Position numbers and translations under genes: made by a program. From Algoriphagus aestuarii (GTDB lineage Bacteria > Bacteroidota > Bacteroidia > Cytophagales > Cyclobacteriaceae): 64,000 nucleotides of DNA. The DNA is taken from positions 351,426 to 415,425 of the forward strand of contig JAFIDK010000003.1 in the NCBI GenBank assembly GCA_017051695.1, given 5' to 3'. The notes beneath the pieces were generated by a model. It was not told the DNA's origin. It worked only from the letters and a program-made list of their open reading frames with translations, and did not search any database. Shown here one piece after another: positions 18,243 to 26,852 of this stretch (within the stretch, counting starts at the first letter, position 1; every line of letters begins with the position of its first letter).

Positions 18243-19115
18243 TTAGAGTCGGATAGCTGGATTATCTAAGTCTTCGTCTTCCCTTTTGGTGAAAGAAACT
18301 TCCCTAAAAGGCCCGTAAATTTGTTGGGTTACCTCAGTAGGAAATGGAGAGATGATGTGGTCCTCAGCAGATTTGAAATTGATTTCATTATAGTAAATCA
18401 GCTGCCAGTTTCCTTCGTGATCTTCTGCCAGTGCAGACATAGTTTCTACCCAATCTCCCGAATTCAGGTATTCTATCCCGTCAATTTCACGCATTTCAGC
18501 TTTGTGAATATGTCCACAGATAATCCCATCGCAGCCTTTCGCTTTGGCCATTTTTGCCAATTCCTGTTCGTATTGATCGATGTAAGAGACGGCCGATTTG
18601 ACTTTTCCTTTTACATATTTGGAAAGGGAGAAATAGGGCAGCCCTCTCTTGAATCTGTAAAAATTCACCACTCGATTGAGCCAAAGGAGGAAGGTATACC
18701 CTACATCGCCTAGGTATGCAATCCAGCGAAGGTTAGTGGTAATGCTGTCAAAAACATCCCCATGGGTGATGAAATATTTCTTCCCATGACTTTCGTAAAC
18801 CATATCCATCTGGATAGAGAGTTTACCGATTTGCAAGGGGAGGATTTGTTCTAAAAAATCGTCATGATTTCCGCGGAGGTAGAAAACGTTGGTGTTGCTG
18901 TTTTCAATCATCTTAATGATTCTGTTGAAAAAGCGGGTATGTTTTCTTTTCCAGGTACCGGATTTTTTTAGTTGCCAACCGTCAATAATATCTCCATTTA
19001 GGATCAGGTTTTCACATTCATATTGCTTCAGAAACCGGGAGATTTCTTTGGCTTTTGATCCTTTGGTTCCCAAATGCACATCGGAAACGACGATTGTTTT
19101 GAATTTGGTTTTCAC
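18243..19115 (-). CDS. LpxH-like metallophosphoesterase
   Basis: About 290 residues from GTG 19115 (VKTKFKTIVVSDVHLG). The frame is open to a TTG at 19178, but that extension looks non-coding. All five calcineurin-like metal motifs are visible: SDVHLG, NGDIIDG, RGNHDD, THGDVFD and GHIHKAE. The family includes UDP-2,3-diacylglucosamine diphosphatases. However, a second protein at 36325-37101 fits classical LpxH better, so this one may act on another phospho-lipid or nucleotide. It is tightly coupled to the downstream glycosyltransferase gene. Confidence 0.85.
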   Translation of the reverse strand: MKTKFKTIVVSDVHLGTKGSKAKEISRFLKQYECENLILNGDIIDGWQLKKSGTWKRKHTRFFNRIIKMIENSNTNVFYLRGNHDDFLEQILPLQIGKLSIQMDMVYESHGKKYFITHGDVFDSITTNLRWIAYLGDVGYTFLLWLNRVVNFYRFKRGLPYFSLSKYVKGKVKSAVSYIDQYEQELAKMAKAKGCDGIICGHIHKAEMREIDGIEYLNSGDWVETMSALAEDHEGNWQLIYYNEINFKSAEDHIISPFPTEVTQQIYGPFREVSFTKREDEDLDNPAIRL

Positions 19116-19355
19116 ACGCTTGTTTTGATGGAAAGATAGATCTCCAAAATCAACTAAGAATGAAATCGGTTTTAACAAAAAGAGATGATTATGAGGCGAT
19201 TTGCGGGCAGTGTGATGAAATAATTAAGGCAATATTAAAAATCCTGATGGCTGTATGCGAAACAGTTAAGCGCTCGGTATTCACCGATTTTTACATTAAT
19301 GGTGCCCAATTACATTTCTCTATGGTTTAGATTTATTGCTTCAAATGTAAACCCT

Positions 19356-21839
19356 ATGAAACAAGCTTTACTCTTTATCGCTTTCCTGTTGGTATTTCAA
19401 GGCAGCTTTGCTCAAGAAAAAATCTACCCTGGAAATTATGAATTAGCAGCTAGATTCTCACCTGAGAAAATGCGCAAAATGGTTTTTTCCACCTCCGTGT
19501 CTCCACATTGGTTAAAAAAGTCAGATCGATTCTGGTATGAATACAAAACCAGCGAAGGCAACAATTGGTATTTGGTAGATCCTGCCCGAAAGTCAAAAAC
19601 AACCCTCTTTGACAAGGATAAGCTTGCCATGGAAATCACCAAAATCATGAAGGATCCTGTGGATGGCCAGCATCTCGAATTGGAAGATCTGAAGTTTTTG
19701 GAGGATGAAAATACCATCCGATTTAAAATCAAAGGGACTGAAGAGGTATTGAAAAAAGACTGGGCTGAGATCAAAGAAAAAAACAAGAATGCCAAAGACT
19801 CATTAGAGAAAAAGACTTTTGTGTTTCAGTATACTATCGGCAATCAGCAATTGATTGAAATTACCGATGCTGAGGAAGATCCGAAACGACTTTCTTGGGC
19901 TTCGATTTCCCCGGATTCCTCTAAGGTGGTTTTTGCAAAAGAAAATAATCTGTATTGGATGGATAAAGAAAACTTCCTGAAGGCAGCAAAAGATGAAAAA
20001 GACAGCACCATAGTAGAAAATCAATTGACGACCGACGGTGAGGAGGATTTTGGCTACGGATTCAGTGGAAGAGGAGAGGACAATGTGGAGGTAGAAAAAA
20101 ATAAGGACAAGAGAAAAAGAGCAGGAGTCCTTTGGAATGAAGCTTCTACGCAGTTTATAATCACAAGGACTGATGAAAGAGAGGTAAAAGACCTTTGGGT
20201 ACTACACAACACCCGTGATCCACGTCCAACTTTGGAGACATACAAGTATGCGATGCCTGGAGAAAAGGAGCAGCCGATCACTTATCTCTACCATTATTCC
20301 TTCGAAAGCACTGAAATGAAGAATTTACCGATTGCTACTTTTAAGGATCAGTCGGTTTCACTTTGGTCAACGCCAGCACCTGCCAATGCTAGAGATGATG
20401 ATTTCAGAGCTGCAACTTGGTTAGGAGATGCTGATGAATTTTACTTTGGTTTGACTTCTAGGGATTTGAAAAAAGTAGACATCGTAAGATGGAATCTGAG
20501 TACCAATTCCAAAGAAGTGGTGATCGAAGAGCGAAGCAATACTTACATCGATTTGAGCAGACCTGAATTGGTCAATGGCGGAGGTGAATTGATTTTCTGG
20601 TCTGAGAGAGACGGCTGGGGACATTTTTACCTTTATGGCAAAGACGGTACACTAAAAAGGCAATTGACCTCTGGAGCTTTCCATACTGATCGTGTGGAGC
20701 GAGTGGATGACAAGGGAAGAAGACTATTCTTTGTTGCCAATGGAAAAGAAAAAGGAGAGGATCCGTATTACGAACACCTCTATTCCGTAAGCCTTGATGG
20801 GGGTGCAATTACGCTTTTGAATAAGGGTGATTTCAATAATTCCTCCGATATGAATGATGCCGGAACTTATTTTGTGAATACCTATTCCAGAGTAAATACC
20901 TCACCGGTTTCTGAGTTGAAAGATAGAAATGGAGCCAAAGTAATGGATTTGGAAACAACAGATCTATCACAGCTGTTCGCTGCTGGATACCAGTTCCCGG
21001 AGCCATTCACTTTCAAAGCGGATGACGGAATCACGGATTTGTATGGCGTGATGTATAAGCCTTTTGACTTTGACTCTACCCGAAAGTACCCAATCATCGA
21101 ATACGTTTATCCAGGTCCACAAACGGAAGCTGTTGATAAATCATTTTCAGCAAGATTGGACAGAACGGATCGATTGGCTCAATTTGGATTTGTGGTGATT
21201 ACGCTTGGCAATAGAGGTGGCCACCCAGGAAGATCCAAGTGGTATCATAATTATGGCTATGGTGATTTGAGAGATTATGGTTTGGCAGATAAAAAAGCTG
21301 CAATAGAGCAGTTGGCAGATCGCCATGATTTTATCGATAGATCAAAAGTTGGGATTCACGGTCATTCCGGAGGTGGATTTATGTCTACTGCAGCGATGCT
21401 AGTTTATCCAGATATTTTCAAAGTGGCAGTTTCTTCGGCTGGAAATCATGAAAATAATATTTACAACCGTTGGTGGTCCGAAAAGCACCATGGTGTGAAA
21501 GAGCAGATCTCTCCAAAAGGTGATACCACCTTTGTTTATCAAATTGAAAAAAATCCTGATTTGGCAAAGAATCTAAAAGGACATTTGATGCTTTCTCATG
21601 GCGATGTAGATAACAATGTGCACCCTGCCAATACGATCCGCATGGCCAACGCCTTGATCAAAGCTGGTAAGCGTTTTGATTTCGTGATGCTTCCAGGACA
21701 GCGCCATGGTTATGGAGATATGACAGAATATTTCTTCTGGAGAATGGGCGATTACTTCGTACAGCATTTACTGGGAGATAATACTCCACCTCCGGTTGAT
21801 ATGCTGGAATTCCAACGCGAAAAAGCCCAAAAGAAGTAA
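19356..21839 (+). CDS. S9 family prolyl oligopeptidase (DPP-IV type), exported
   Basis: 827 residues from ATG 19356, which gives a clean signal peptide (MKQALLFIAFLLVFQGSFAQ); an upstream in-frame ATG at 19299 would bury it. The N-terminal two thirds is a beta-propeller with DPP-IV style repeats (WASISPDSSKVVFAKENNLY). The C-terminal alpha/beta hydrolase has the triad Ser671 in GHSGGG, Asp750 in HGDVDNNVHP and His784 in GQRHGYG. It is expected to release dipeptides or hydrolyse oligopeptides in the periplasm. It is monocistronic with its own terminator. Confidence 0.95.
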   Translation: MKQALLFIAFLLVFQGSFAQEKIYPGNYELAARFSPEKMRKMVFSTSVSPHWLKKSDRFWYEYKTSEGNNWYLVDPARKSKTTLFDKDKLAMEITKIMKDPVDGQHLELEDLKFLEDENTIRFKIKGTEEVLKKDWAEIKEKNKNAKDSLEKKTFVFQYTIGNQQLIEITDAEEDPKRLSWASISPDSSKVVFAKENNLYWMDKENFLKAAKDEKDSTIVENQLTTDGEEDFGYGFSGRGEDNVEVEKNKDKRKRAGVLWNEASTQFIITRTDEREVKDLWVLHNTRDPRPTLETYKYAMPGEKEQPITYLYHYSFESTEMKNLPIATFKDQSVSLWSTPAPANARDDDFRAATWLGDADEFYFGLTSRDLKKVDIVRWNLSTNSKEVVIEERSNTYIDLSRPELVNGGGELIFWSERDGWGHFYLYGKDGTLKRQLTSGAFHTDRVERVDDKGRRLFFVANGKEKGEDPYYEHLYSVSLDGGAITLLNKGDFNNSSDMNDAGTYFVNTYSRVNTSPVSELKDRNGAKVMDLETTDLSQLFAAGYQFPEPFTFKADDGITDLYGVMYKPFDFDSTRKYPIIEYVYPGPQTEAVDKSFSARLDRTDRLAQFGFVVITLGNRGGHPGRSKWYHNYGYGDLRDYGLADKKAAIEQLADRHDFIDRSKVGIHGHSGGGFMSTAAMLVYPDIFKVAVSSAGNHENNIYNRWWSEKHHGVKEQISPKGDTTFVYQIEKNPDLAKNLKGHLMLSHGDVDNNVHPANTIRMANALIKAGKRFDFVMLPGQRHGYGDMTEYFFWRMGDYFVQHLLGDNTPPPVDMLEFQREKAQKK

Positions 21840-21865
21840 ATCCAATACGTAATTCTATTGATGAT

Positions 21866-21900
21866 AAGCCTGGTTCCCTACGGAATCGGGCTTTTGTTTT
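21866..21900 (+). terminator. Terminator after the S9 peptidase gene
   Basis: AAGCCTGGTTCC pairs with GGAATCGGGCTT (12 bp, two wobbles) over a 4-nt loop, followed by TTTGTTTT. It begins 27 nt after the stop. Confidence 0.8.
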
Positions 21901-21933
21901 CATTCCTGAATCTGGATTCTTAAAAATAGATTC

Positions 21934-22398
21934 TTAAAATTTCACACTGAAGGTTCCATTGTTTACTTCCACTTCCACTCGCAACAAAACGTCTTCAGCT
22001 TTCCCTTTTTGAATTCCTGGATTCCATTCTACTGAATTTTGGAACACTTCTAAAACTTCTTTGCAAAACTGGGCAGTTTCAGGTTCGCAGATCAAAAATT
22101 GATAATCTCCAGCTTTACCTTCACAATTCACCAAAAACTGAAACATGGTTTTAGCTGAGCGGATTCCTTTTGTATTTACGTTTTTCCAAAGGAGCTTTTC
22201 CAGGGAAGGACTCGGAATGATTGGGTCCGGCATGGTTTCGACAATATGATAAAAATTAGCTTTGGGGCCAGTTGGATCGTTGGTGTTTCCGAAGGCATAG
22301 GAGCAAGCAACACTTGGATCCAAAAGTGGTTTAAACTCTTGGGAAAAAGTGCTGAAAACCGGTAAAAAAACTAAAGAAAATAGGAGTATAGATTTCAT
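21934..22398 (-). CDS. Small exported protein resembling a TonB C-terminal domain
   Basis: A 154-residue protein with a signal peptide (MKSILLFSLVFLPVFSTFSQ). The body ends in VEWNPGIQKGKAEDVLLRVE, which resembles the WxPGxQNGKxV turn and final strands of TonB C-terminal domains. The preceding FQFLVNCEGKAGDYQFL resembles the beta strand and Gly-Lys turn of the same fold. There is no TonB membrane anchor or proline linker, so it is not an energy transducer. It may be a periplasmic protein that borrowed the fold. It stands alone between converging transcripts. Confidence 0.65.
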   Translation of the reverse strand: MKSILLFSLVFLPVFSTFSQEFKPLLDPSVACSYAFGNTNDPTGPKANFYHIVETMPDPIIPSPSLEKLLWKNVNTKGIRSAKTMFQFLVNCEGKAGDYQFLICEPETAQFCKEVLEVFQNSVEWNPGIQKGKAEDVLLRVEVEVNNGTFSVKF

Positions 22399-22492
22399 AT
22401 GCTTAAAGTAACCTGCCAGATGAAATTAAAGAATTATTTAATCAATGTCCATTTCTGTGATTTAGAGTTTTATTGAATGGCTTTTGATTTTA

Positions 22493-23305
22493 TTACTGGC
22501 AATTGCTTTGGAGTTTCATCATTTCAACTGCATACTTTCTGCCTAGCTCGTGGTATGAATCCGAGTCAAAATGAGTGCTATCTCCTTTATGATGAAGCCC
22601 TTCGGCACTGACTAATCCTATGCAAGCTTGAGAGGAAGCAATTTCTTGGAGTTGCTGATTCAGATTTTCCGCAAGTGGCGCTTTGCCATAAAAGAAATGA
22701 CCTATTTCTCCTATTACCACTGGTACGGGTTCAATTTCCAATTCTTTGTAAACGGAATCCATCATTGCAAAAAACTTATTAGAATAGTTGGAAACGCGTG
22801 CTTCTGTACCAGTGTCTGATTCTCCCTGATGCCATAGAATCCCTTTAATTGTTCCTTCTTTCAAAGCCTCTTTGGCTCTTAAAACCATGTCATTGAATGG
22901 GTAGACATTGGTTTGATGATGGAGGGAATCGCGGAACCAAGCATGGATTGAACTTCCACCCACAGCCGTGGGAATAAGCCCGATTTTTACATCCGAGTTT
23001 GTGTTAGCCATGATTTTCCCAAAAGTCAATCCTAGACCTACTCCTGCCACGGGTTTGTCAAAGTGCATGGGGTCTTTTGCCAGCACCCAATTCATACTTG
23101 AGTCAAGCATGTAAACTCTCGGATGAGTAATCGTGTCAATAGCGCCAACCAAGCCTCTTCCCGCCATATTGGATTGTCCCATCAATAGATACAAATGAAA
23201 ATTCTCTTTTGTATTGTCCCGTTCAGATTCTTGTTTTGATTCATTTTCACAAGAAAAAATCAGGAAACTGATCAGTGAAATCAGCAAGATGTTTTTGAAT
23301 TTCAT
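22493..23305 (-). CDS. Sialate O-acetylesterase-like (SASA domain) lipoprotein
   Basis: 270 residues from ATG 23305; an ATG at 23434 would prepend 43 unlikely residues. The N-terminus MKFKNILLISLISFLIFSCE is a lipoprotein signal with the lipobox cysteine at LIFSC. The SGNH-like SASA domain follows, with LLMGQSNMAGRG (nucleophile Ser), VGGSSIHAWF, WHQGESDTG and a C-terminal DSTHFDSDSYHELG. It probably removes O-acetyl groups from surface or dietary glycans, anchored in the periplasm or outer membrane. No other glycan-degradation gene is adjacent. Confidence 0.87.
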   Translation of the reverse strand: MKFKNILLISLISFLIFSCENESKQESERDNTKENFHLYLLMGQSNMAGRGLVGAIDTITHPRVYMLDSSMNWVLAKDPMHFDKPVAGVGLGLTFGKIMANTNSDVKIGLIPTAVGGSSIHAWFRDSLHHQTNVYPFNDMVLRAKEALKEGTIKGILWHQGESDTGTEARVSNYSNKFFAMMDSVYKELEIEPVPVVIGEIGHFFYGKAPLAENLNQQLQEIASSQACIGLVSAEGLHHKGDSTHFDSDSYHELGRKYAVEMMKLQSNCQ

Positions 23306-23348
23306 TTCTTTTGATTTGGGTGAAAAATAGACGTTAGTTGTAACGGGG

Positions 23349-23725
23349 CTAAAACATAGTGTTGGGATTTTCTGACTTTTCAGGAACCTGCTGGATTGCA
23401 TCCCAGTGTTCGCATATCTTTCCATTTTCACCAAATCTAAAGAAATCCATTGTCACATACTGGTCATTTCCAGGCCAAATCTGATGCGTGTGTAAAGCGA
23501 CTAGATCGCCTTCAGCAATGCATCTCACAAAATCAATACTCTTGTCAGGATATTCCTTTTGCATTCTGGTGAAATAATCAATAAAGCCTTGAGTTCCATC
23601 TGAAACAGCCGGATTGTGCTGAATGTATTCTTTCCCGACATAGAGTTGGATTGCCTTTTCCGGTTCGCCGAAATAAGCTGTTTTGTAAAATGCGATTGCG
23701 TTTTTCTTATTTTCTGTAAATCCAT
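23349..23725 (-). pseudogene. NTF2/SnoaL-like protein gene with an N-terminal frameshift
   Basis: The 3' part reads as a good SnoaL/NTF2-like protein: NAIAFYKTAYFGEP, EYIQHNPAVSDGTQGF, FVRCIAEGDLVALHTH, MDFFRFGENGKICEHWDAIQ. In that frame there is no ATG, GTG or TTG between an upstream TGA and codon ATG 23564. The natural start, ATG 23725 (MDLQ), is in the neighbouring frame. Adding one base after TTACA, in the A-rich run near 23715, would give MDLQENKKNAIAFY. It is either a true one-base deletion or a sequencing error; the open remainder of about 120 codons argues that the lesion is recent. It lies downstream of the VOC gene in the ArsR block. Confidence 0.75.
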
Positions 23726-23750
23726 CTGCTCAGTTTTAAGGGAATAGTGA

Positions 23751-24140
23751 TTAGATTTTCTTTTGAATCTGCCAAAGGTGACCAAAGGGATCCTGGATCA
23801 TACATTGCCGATAGCCATAATCTTGATCAGTTACAGGGTTGATGATTTTTCCACCTGCTGCCAAACAGGAATTGAAAACCTTTGCCACATCTTCCACAAA
23901 TAATCCGATGCAGACTGTGGAGTGATTTAAGGTGTCTGGGGATTTAAAAAAGCTGTTTGGCATTCCTTCATGTACATGAAAAACAGCACCGTCAATGGAT
24001 AATTCCACCACATGAATACTTCCATCTTCATTGGTAAATCGAAAATGCTCTTTGGCCGCAAAGGCCTCCTGATAAAAAGAAATGTCGTGAGTTCCCCGAG
24101 GAATATAAAGTTCTGGAGCAAAGGCTGTGTTAGATTCCAT
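23751..24140 (-). CDS. VOC family (glyoxalase/PhnB-like) protein
   Basis: A 129-residue single-domain vicinal-oxygen-chelate protein: LYIPRGTHDISFYQEAFAA, GMPNSFFKSPDTLN, VFNSCLAAGGKIINPV, and QDYGYRQCMIQDPFGHLWQI closing the fold. PhnB-like members often sit with ArsR, SRPBCC and NTF2-like genes, as here. Substrate unknown. A 121-nt gap with a strong inverted repeat separates it from the upstream SRPBCC gene, so it may be transcribed separately. Confidence 0.85.
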   Translation of the reverse strand: MESNTAFAPELYIPRGTHDISFYQEAFAAKEHFRFTNEDGSIHVVELSIDGAVFHVHEGMPNSFFKSPDTLNHSTVCIGLFVEDVAKVFNSCLAAGGKIINPVTDQDYGYRQCMIQDPFGHLWQIQKKI

Positions 24141-24218
24141 AGGCAGGGATTGAAAAGATGAATTACTTCAATTTACCTATTTCGAGAGAAAATCCAGCAA
24201 GGAAAAGTCTAATTGAAT

Positions 24219-24251
24219 CAAGAGAGAATCAAGAATATTGATTCTCTCTTG
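24219..24251. repeat. Perfect 14-bp inverted repeat between the SRPBCC and VOC genes
   Basis: CAAGAGAGAATCAA and TTGATTCTCTCTTG pair perfectly around a 5-nt loop. It lies just after the SRPBCC stop at 24263 (minus strand). No strong T-tract follows on either strand, so it is a stem-loop of unproven role: a weak terminator, mRNA end protector or processing site. Confidence 0.7.
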
Positions 24252-24262
24252 TGTTAAAACGT

Positions 24263-24763
24263 TTAAGATAGGTTTTTCAAGACCTCGTCCAGATTTCCTA
24301 AAGCCATCGTGAATCCTTCTTTGAAACCCATTTTGATGACCATTTCCAAATCCGAAAGGGTCTCGTATTTGGCTACAATGGATACAGTGGTGGTTTGTGC
24401 ATTTTCAGCAAAAGTGTTTGTCCAAAGTGTGCGAGGCATTGAAGTGTTGATTTCTCCTTTTTCATTACAGAATGCATCTAATCCAGAAAAGCTGTTTTTT
24501 GCATCGATGCTTTTGTAATCATTTTTGCACCAATGAACTTCCCCTTCGGGACTTTGCATGTAGTATAGCCAAGTTCCTCCCGGTTTAAAATCCATGGTTT
24601 TTGTGACATTCTTGTAGGGTTTTGGTGCCCACCATTGATCCAGGATTTCGGGTTTGGTCCAGGCATCCCAGACTAAATCGAGATTAGCTGCGAATTCGCG
24701 TGTGACGTGAACAGTTTGGGTTTCTTTGTTGACAACAAAGTCAAAATGAAGGGGGAGGCTCAT
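24263..24763 (-). CDS. SRPBCC (AHSA1-like) domain protein, second copy
   Basis: A 166-residue START-like hydrophobic-cavity protein: VTREFAANLDLVWDAWTKPE, LDQWWAPKPY, MDFKPGGTWLYYMQSPEGEV, and a C-terminal amphipathic helix (FKEGFTMALGNLDEVL). The family binds small hydrophobic ligands or contacts partner proteins; no specific function can be given. Its ATG overlaps the stop of the first SRPBCC gene in ATGA, and the two look like old tandem duplicates. Confidence 0.87.
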   Translation of the reverse strand: MSLPLHFDFVVNKETQTVHVTREFAANLDLVWDAWTKPEILDQWWAPKPYKNVTKTMDFKPGGTWLYYMQSPEGEVHWCKNDYKSIDAKNSFSGLDAFCNEKGEINTSMPRTLWTNTFAENAQTTTVSIVAKYETLSDLEMVIKMGFKEGFTMALGNLDEVLKNLS

Positions 24764-25218
24764 GATACGTTGATTTTTTGTGAAAGATAATTTTGAAGCT
24801 TTTCACCGTTTTGTTTCAGTCCTTCGAGGGCATTGTGGTTTTTGATGACTGCCTGTAGGATTTCTTCAGAATCTAAAACCACCGTCCAATCCATCTCGGT
24901 TTTATCGCCTTTTGATTCAAAAAGTACAGTGGTGATAAAATGTGGATTGAAGTGCTCAAACACGATTTTTTTAAAGGGAATGATTTCTTTGAAAATGGAA
25001 TGATTGGGATAATTTTTCCCATCTGGACCATGCATGGTAAAGATCCAATCACCTTCGGCTTCGAATTCCATGGTTTTGATGGTATTTGTAAAACCCGTGG
25101 GACCCCACCACTGCGAAATGTGTTCTGGTTTTGTCCATACTTCCCATACCAGTTCAATAGGAGCGTTTAGAACCCTTAGCATGTGCATTTGCCGGTTCTT
25201 GGTTGATTCATTGGTCAT
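24760..25218 (-). CDS. SRPBCC (AHSA1-like) domain protein, first copy
   Basis: 152 residues from ATG 25218 ([17 protein letters not shown]); an adjacent ATG at 25221 is equally possible, and a longer frame to 25266 would run deep into arsR. Motifs: [46 protein letters not shown], and a C-terminal helix. The start overlaps the arsR 3' end by 11 bp, so it is translated from the arsR transcript. ArsR-SRPBCC pairs are frequent in Bacteroidota and are probably self-contained regulatory/ligand-handling units. Confidence 0.87.
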   Translation of the reverse strand: MTNESTKNRQMHMLRVLNAPIELVWEVWTKPEHISQWWGPTGFTNTIKTMEFEAEGDWIFTMHGPDGKNYPNHSIFKEIIPFKKIVFEHFNPHFITTVLFESKGDKTEMDWTVVLDSEEILQAVIKNHNALEGLKQNGEKLQNYLSQKINVS

Positions 25219-25537
25219 CATTTCTTTCTTTTTGGATTTTAGCGAGGTAGGCATCCAAGCTATCAAAACGGGATTCCCAGATGGCTCTAAATTGATCTAA
25301 CCATCGGTCCACTTCTTTCATTTTTTCAATATCCAAACTGTAGTAAATCTCTCTTCCCTGCTGATTTGGTTTCAACAGTTCACATTCTGTCAAGATTTTT
25401 AAGTGCTTGGAGACCGCTTGTCTGCTGGTGTCAAACTGTTCTGCAATAGCATTTGGGGTCATTGCATGCAGCGCAATCAAAGCGATAATTGCTCTTCTGG
25501 TAGGATCTGCAATCGCTTGGAAAATATCTCTTCTCAT
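25208..25537 (-). CDS. ArsR-family winged-helix repressor
   Basis: A 109-residue regulator: [20 protein letters not shown], then the helix-turn-helix [10 protein letters not shown]-like segment [20 protein letters not shown], and the wing [16 protein letters not shown]. There are no clustered cysteines typical of metal sensing, so the signal is not evident. It heads a minus-strand unit with two SRPBCC genes. A 52-bp nested palindrome starts 2 nt upstream of the ATG and is the likely operator. Confidence 0.93.
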   Translation of the reverse strand: MRRDIFQAIADPTRRAIIALIALHAMTPNAIAEQFDTSRQAVSKHLKILTECELLKPNQQGREIYYSLDIEKMKEVDRWLDQFRAIWESRFDSLDAYLAKIQKERNDDQ

Positions 25538-25538
25538 T

Positions 25539-25590
25539 ATTTATGAAACTGATTGGTTGCAAATATATGCAACTAGTTGGTTTCATAAAT
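25539..25590. promoter_or_regulatory. Nested palindrome, probable ArsR operator
   Basis: Outer arms ATTTATGAAAC (25539-25549) and GTTTCATAAAT (25580-25590) are perfect 11-bp inverted repeats. Inner arms TTGCA and TGCAA flank AATATA at the centre. The region also shows a direct repeat, ACTGATTGGTT and ACTAGTTGGTT. It covers the region immediately before the arsR ATG, as expected for autorepression. Confidence 0.7.
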
Positions 25591-25900
25591 ATTTTGATTG
25601 ATTTTTTTCAGATTAAAAGCTGGAAATATGTTCCCCAATTTTGGGAAAAATGGCACAATCCATTCAGTTGGTACGATCCAGTGGTTAAGTGATTGGGTTA
25701 AAGTTCCTTTTATTTGAATTTTAAATTATTGGTTAAAAATTGGCCTAAAATCCAAAAAAAGGGAATCACCTTGCGTATTTTCGCATCTTATTGAATCATA
25801 AACAACAATTGTTGGTTTAAATGCAGGTATAAATACTTCCAAAATACCCCGGTATTTTTTTTAAATGGTACTGGAATAGCGTTTGTGCAAATTTTAGAAA
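25591..25900. other. Intergenic region between arsR and a lipoprotein gene
   Basis: An AT-rich spacer with no convincing coding frame. It holds TATTTTCG at 25776-25783 (a near -7 box), a perfect palindrome CAACAATTGTTG at 25803-25814, and a terminator-like hairpin at 25841-25862. No tRNA-like fold was found by eye. Confidence 0.4.
25841..25862 (+). terminator. Terminator-like hairpin in the leader of the lipoprotein gene
   Basis: AAAATAC pairs with GTATTTT around CCCG and continues into a T-run. It lies about 70 nt before the lipoprotein ATG with no gene upstream on this strand. It could end a short RNA, attenuate the lipoprotein gene, or be chance in AT-rich DNA. Confidence 0.35.
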
Positions 25901-25933
25901 ATGAAAAAGAACTTAATTCAAAAACCGAAAATT

Positions 25934-26746
25934 ATGAAATTTAGAATATTAGGTACTGCTGCAGCGGTAATGATTTTGGCTGCAAGTTGCGGTACAAAAA
26001 GTACGGAAAATGAAGAGGCGATGGGCACAGAGACTGAAATGAACTCTGAGACTACAGCTACTTCCATCACGATTGAAAAATTCACAGATTCACCTGCTTA
26101 TTCATCTTCTTCCCTAACACTCAAAAATCCAGCAAATACCACGATTGCCAAAGCAGGAGACGTTGATTTTGCATTTGAGGTGAAGGATTACAATTTGGGA
26201 GAAGTGACTGAGAGAAATGGAATGGCTGCCAATTTGGCTAATTCCGACAAGGGACAGCATATCCACTTTATTTTGGATAACCAGCCTTATTCGGCTCATT
26301 ACGAGCCTGAGTTTAAGCGTGAGATGCCAGAAGGGACCCATTATTTGGTTGCTTTCTTGAGCAGATCATATCATGAATCAGTGAAAAATGCCAATTCATT
26401 TATTGCAAAGAAAATGGTAGTTGGACAGGCTGGAGATGATATGGGAGTGGATTTTGATCAACCAACGATGATTTATAGTCGTCCTAAAGGAGAATATTCT
26501 GGCGCAGACACAGAAAATTTATTGTTGGATTTCTTCTTGTTGAACACAACACTTTCTGAAACCGGAAATAAAGTAAGAGCAACAATCAACGGTCAGGAAT
26601 TTATGATCACTGAATGGGCTCCTTATGTAATCAAAGGACTTCCAAAAGGTGAGACTACAATCAAATTAGAATTATTGGATGCTGATGGAAATTTGATTCC
26701 AGGTGGATTCAATGAAGTTACTAGAACTGTGACTTTGAAAGACTAA
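25934..26746 (+). CDS. Hypothetical lipoprotein
   Basis: 270 residues from ATG 25934, which gives a lipoprotein signal (MKFRILGTAAAVMILAASCG, lipobox cysteine); an ATG at 25901 would add 11 residues before it. A low-complexity acidic/Thr linker follows to about residue 45, then a beta-rich domain with DKGQHIHFILDNQPY and EMPEGTHYLVAFLSRSYHES. The His-rich HIHFILDN segment resembles exported proteins of the DUF4399 type, but I would not assign a function. It is a single gene between a long leader and a strong terminator. Confidence 0.7.
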   Translation: MKFRILGTAAAVMILAASCGTKSTENEEAMGTETEMNSETTATSITIEKFTDSPAYSSSSLTLKNPANTTIAKAGDVDFAFEVKDYNLGEVTERNGMAANLANSDKGQHIHFILDNQPYSAHYEPEFKREMPEGTHYLVAFLSRSYHESVKNANSFIAKKMVVGQAGDDMGVDFDQPTMIYSRPKGEYSGADTENLLLDFFLLNTTLSETGNKVRATINGQEFMITEWAPYVIKGLPKGETTIKLELLDADGNLIPGGFNEVTRTVTLKD

Positions 26747-26771
26747 TCTTTCAATTTTCATTAAGAAAATT

Positions 26772-26808
26772 AAAACTCCGTGTGATTTGTTTCACACGGA
26801 GTTTTTTG
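26772..26808 (+). terminator. Strong terminator after the lipoprotein gene
   Basis: AAAACTCCGTGTGA pairs perfectly with TCACACGGAGTTTT (14 bp) around a 6-nt loop and runs into T residues. Confidence 0.9.
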
Positions 26809-26852
26809 TTGAACCAATAATCCAATCCGCAGAATTGGTTTATGGCATCAGA

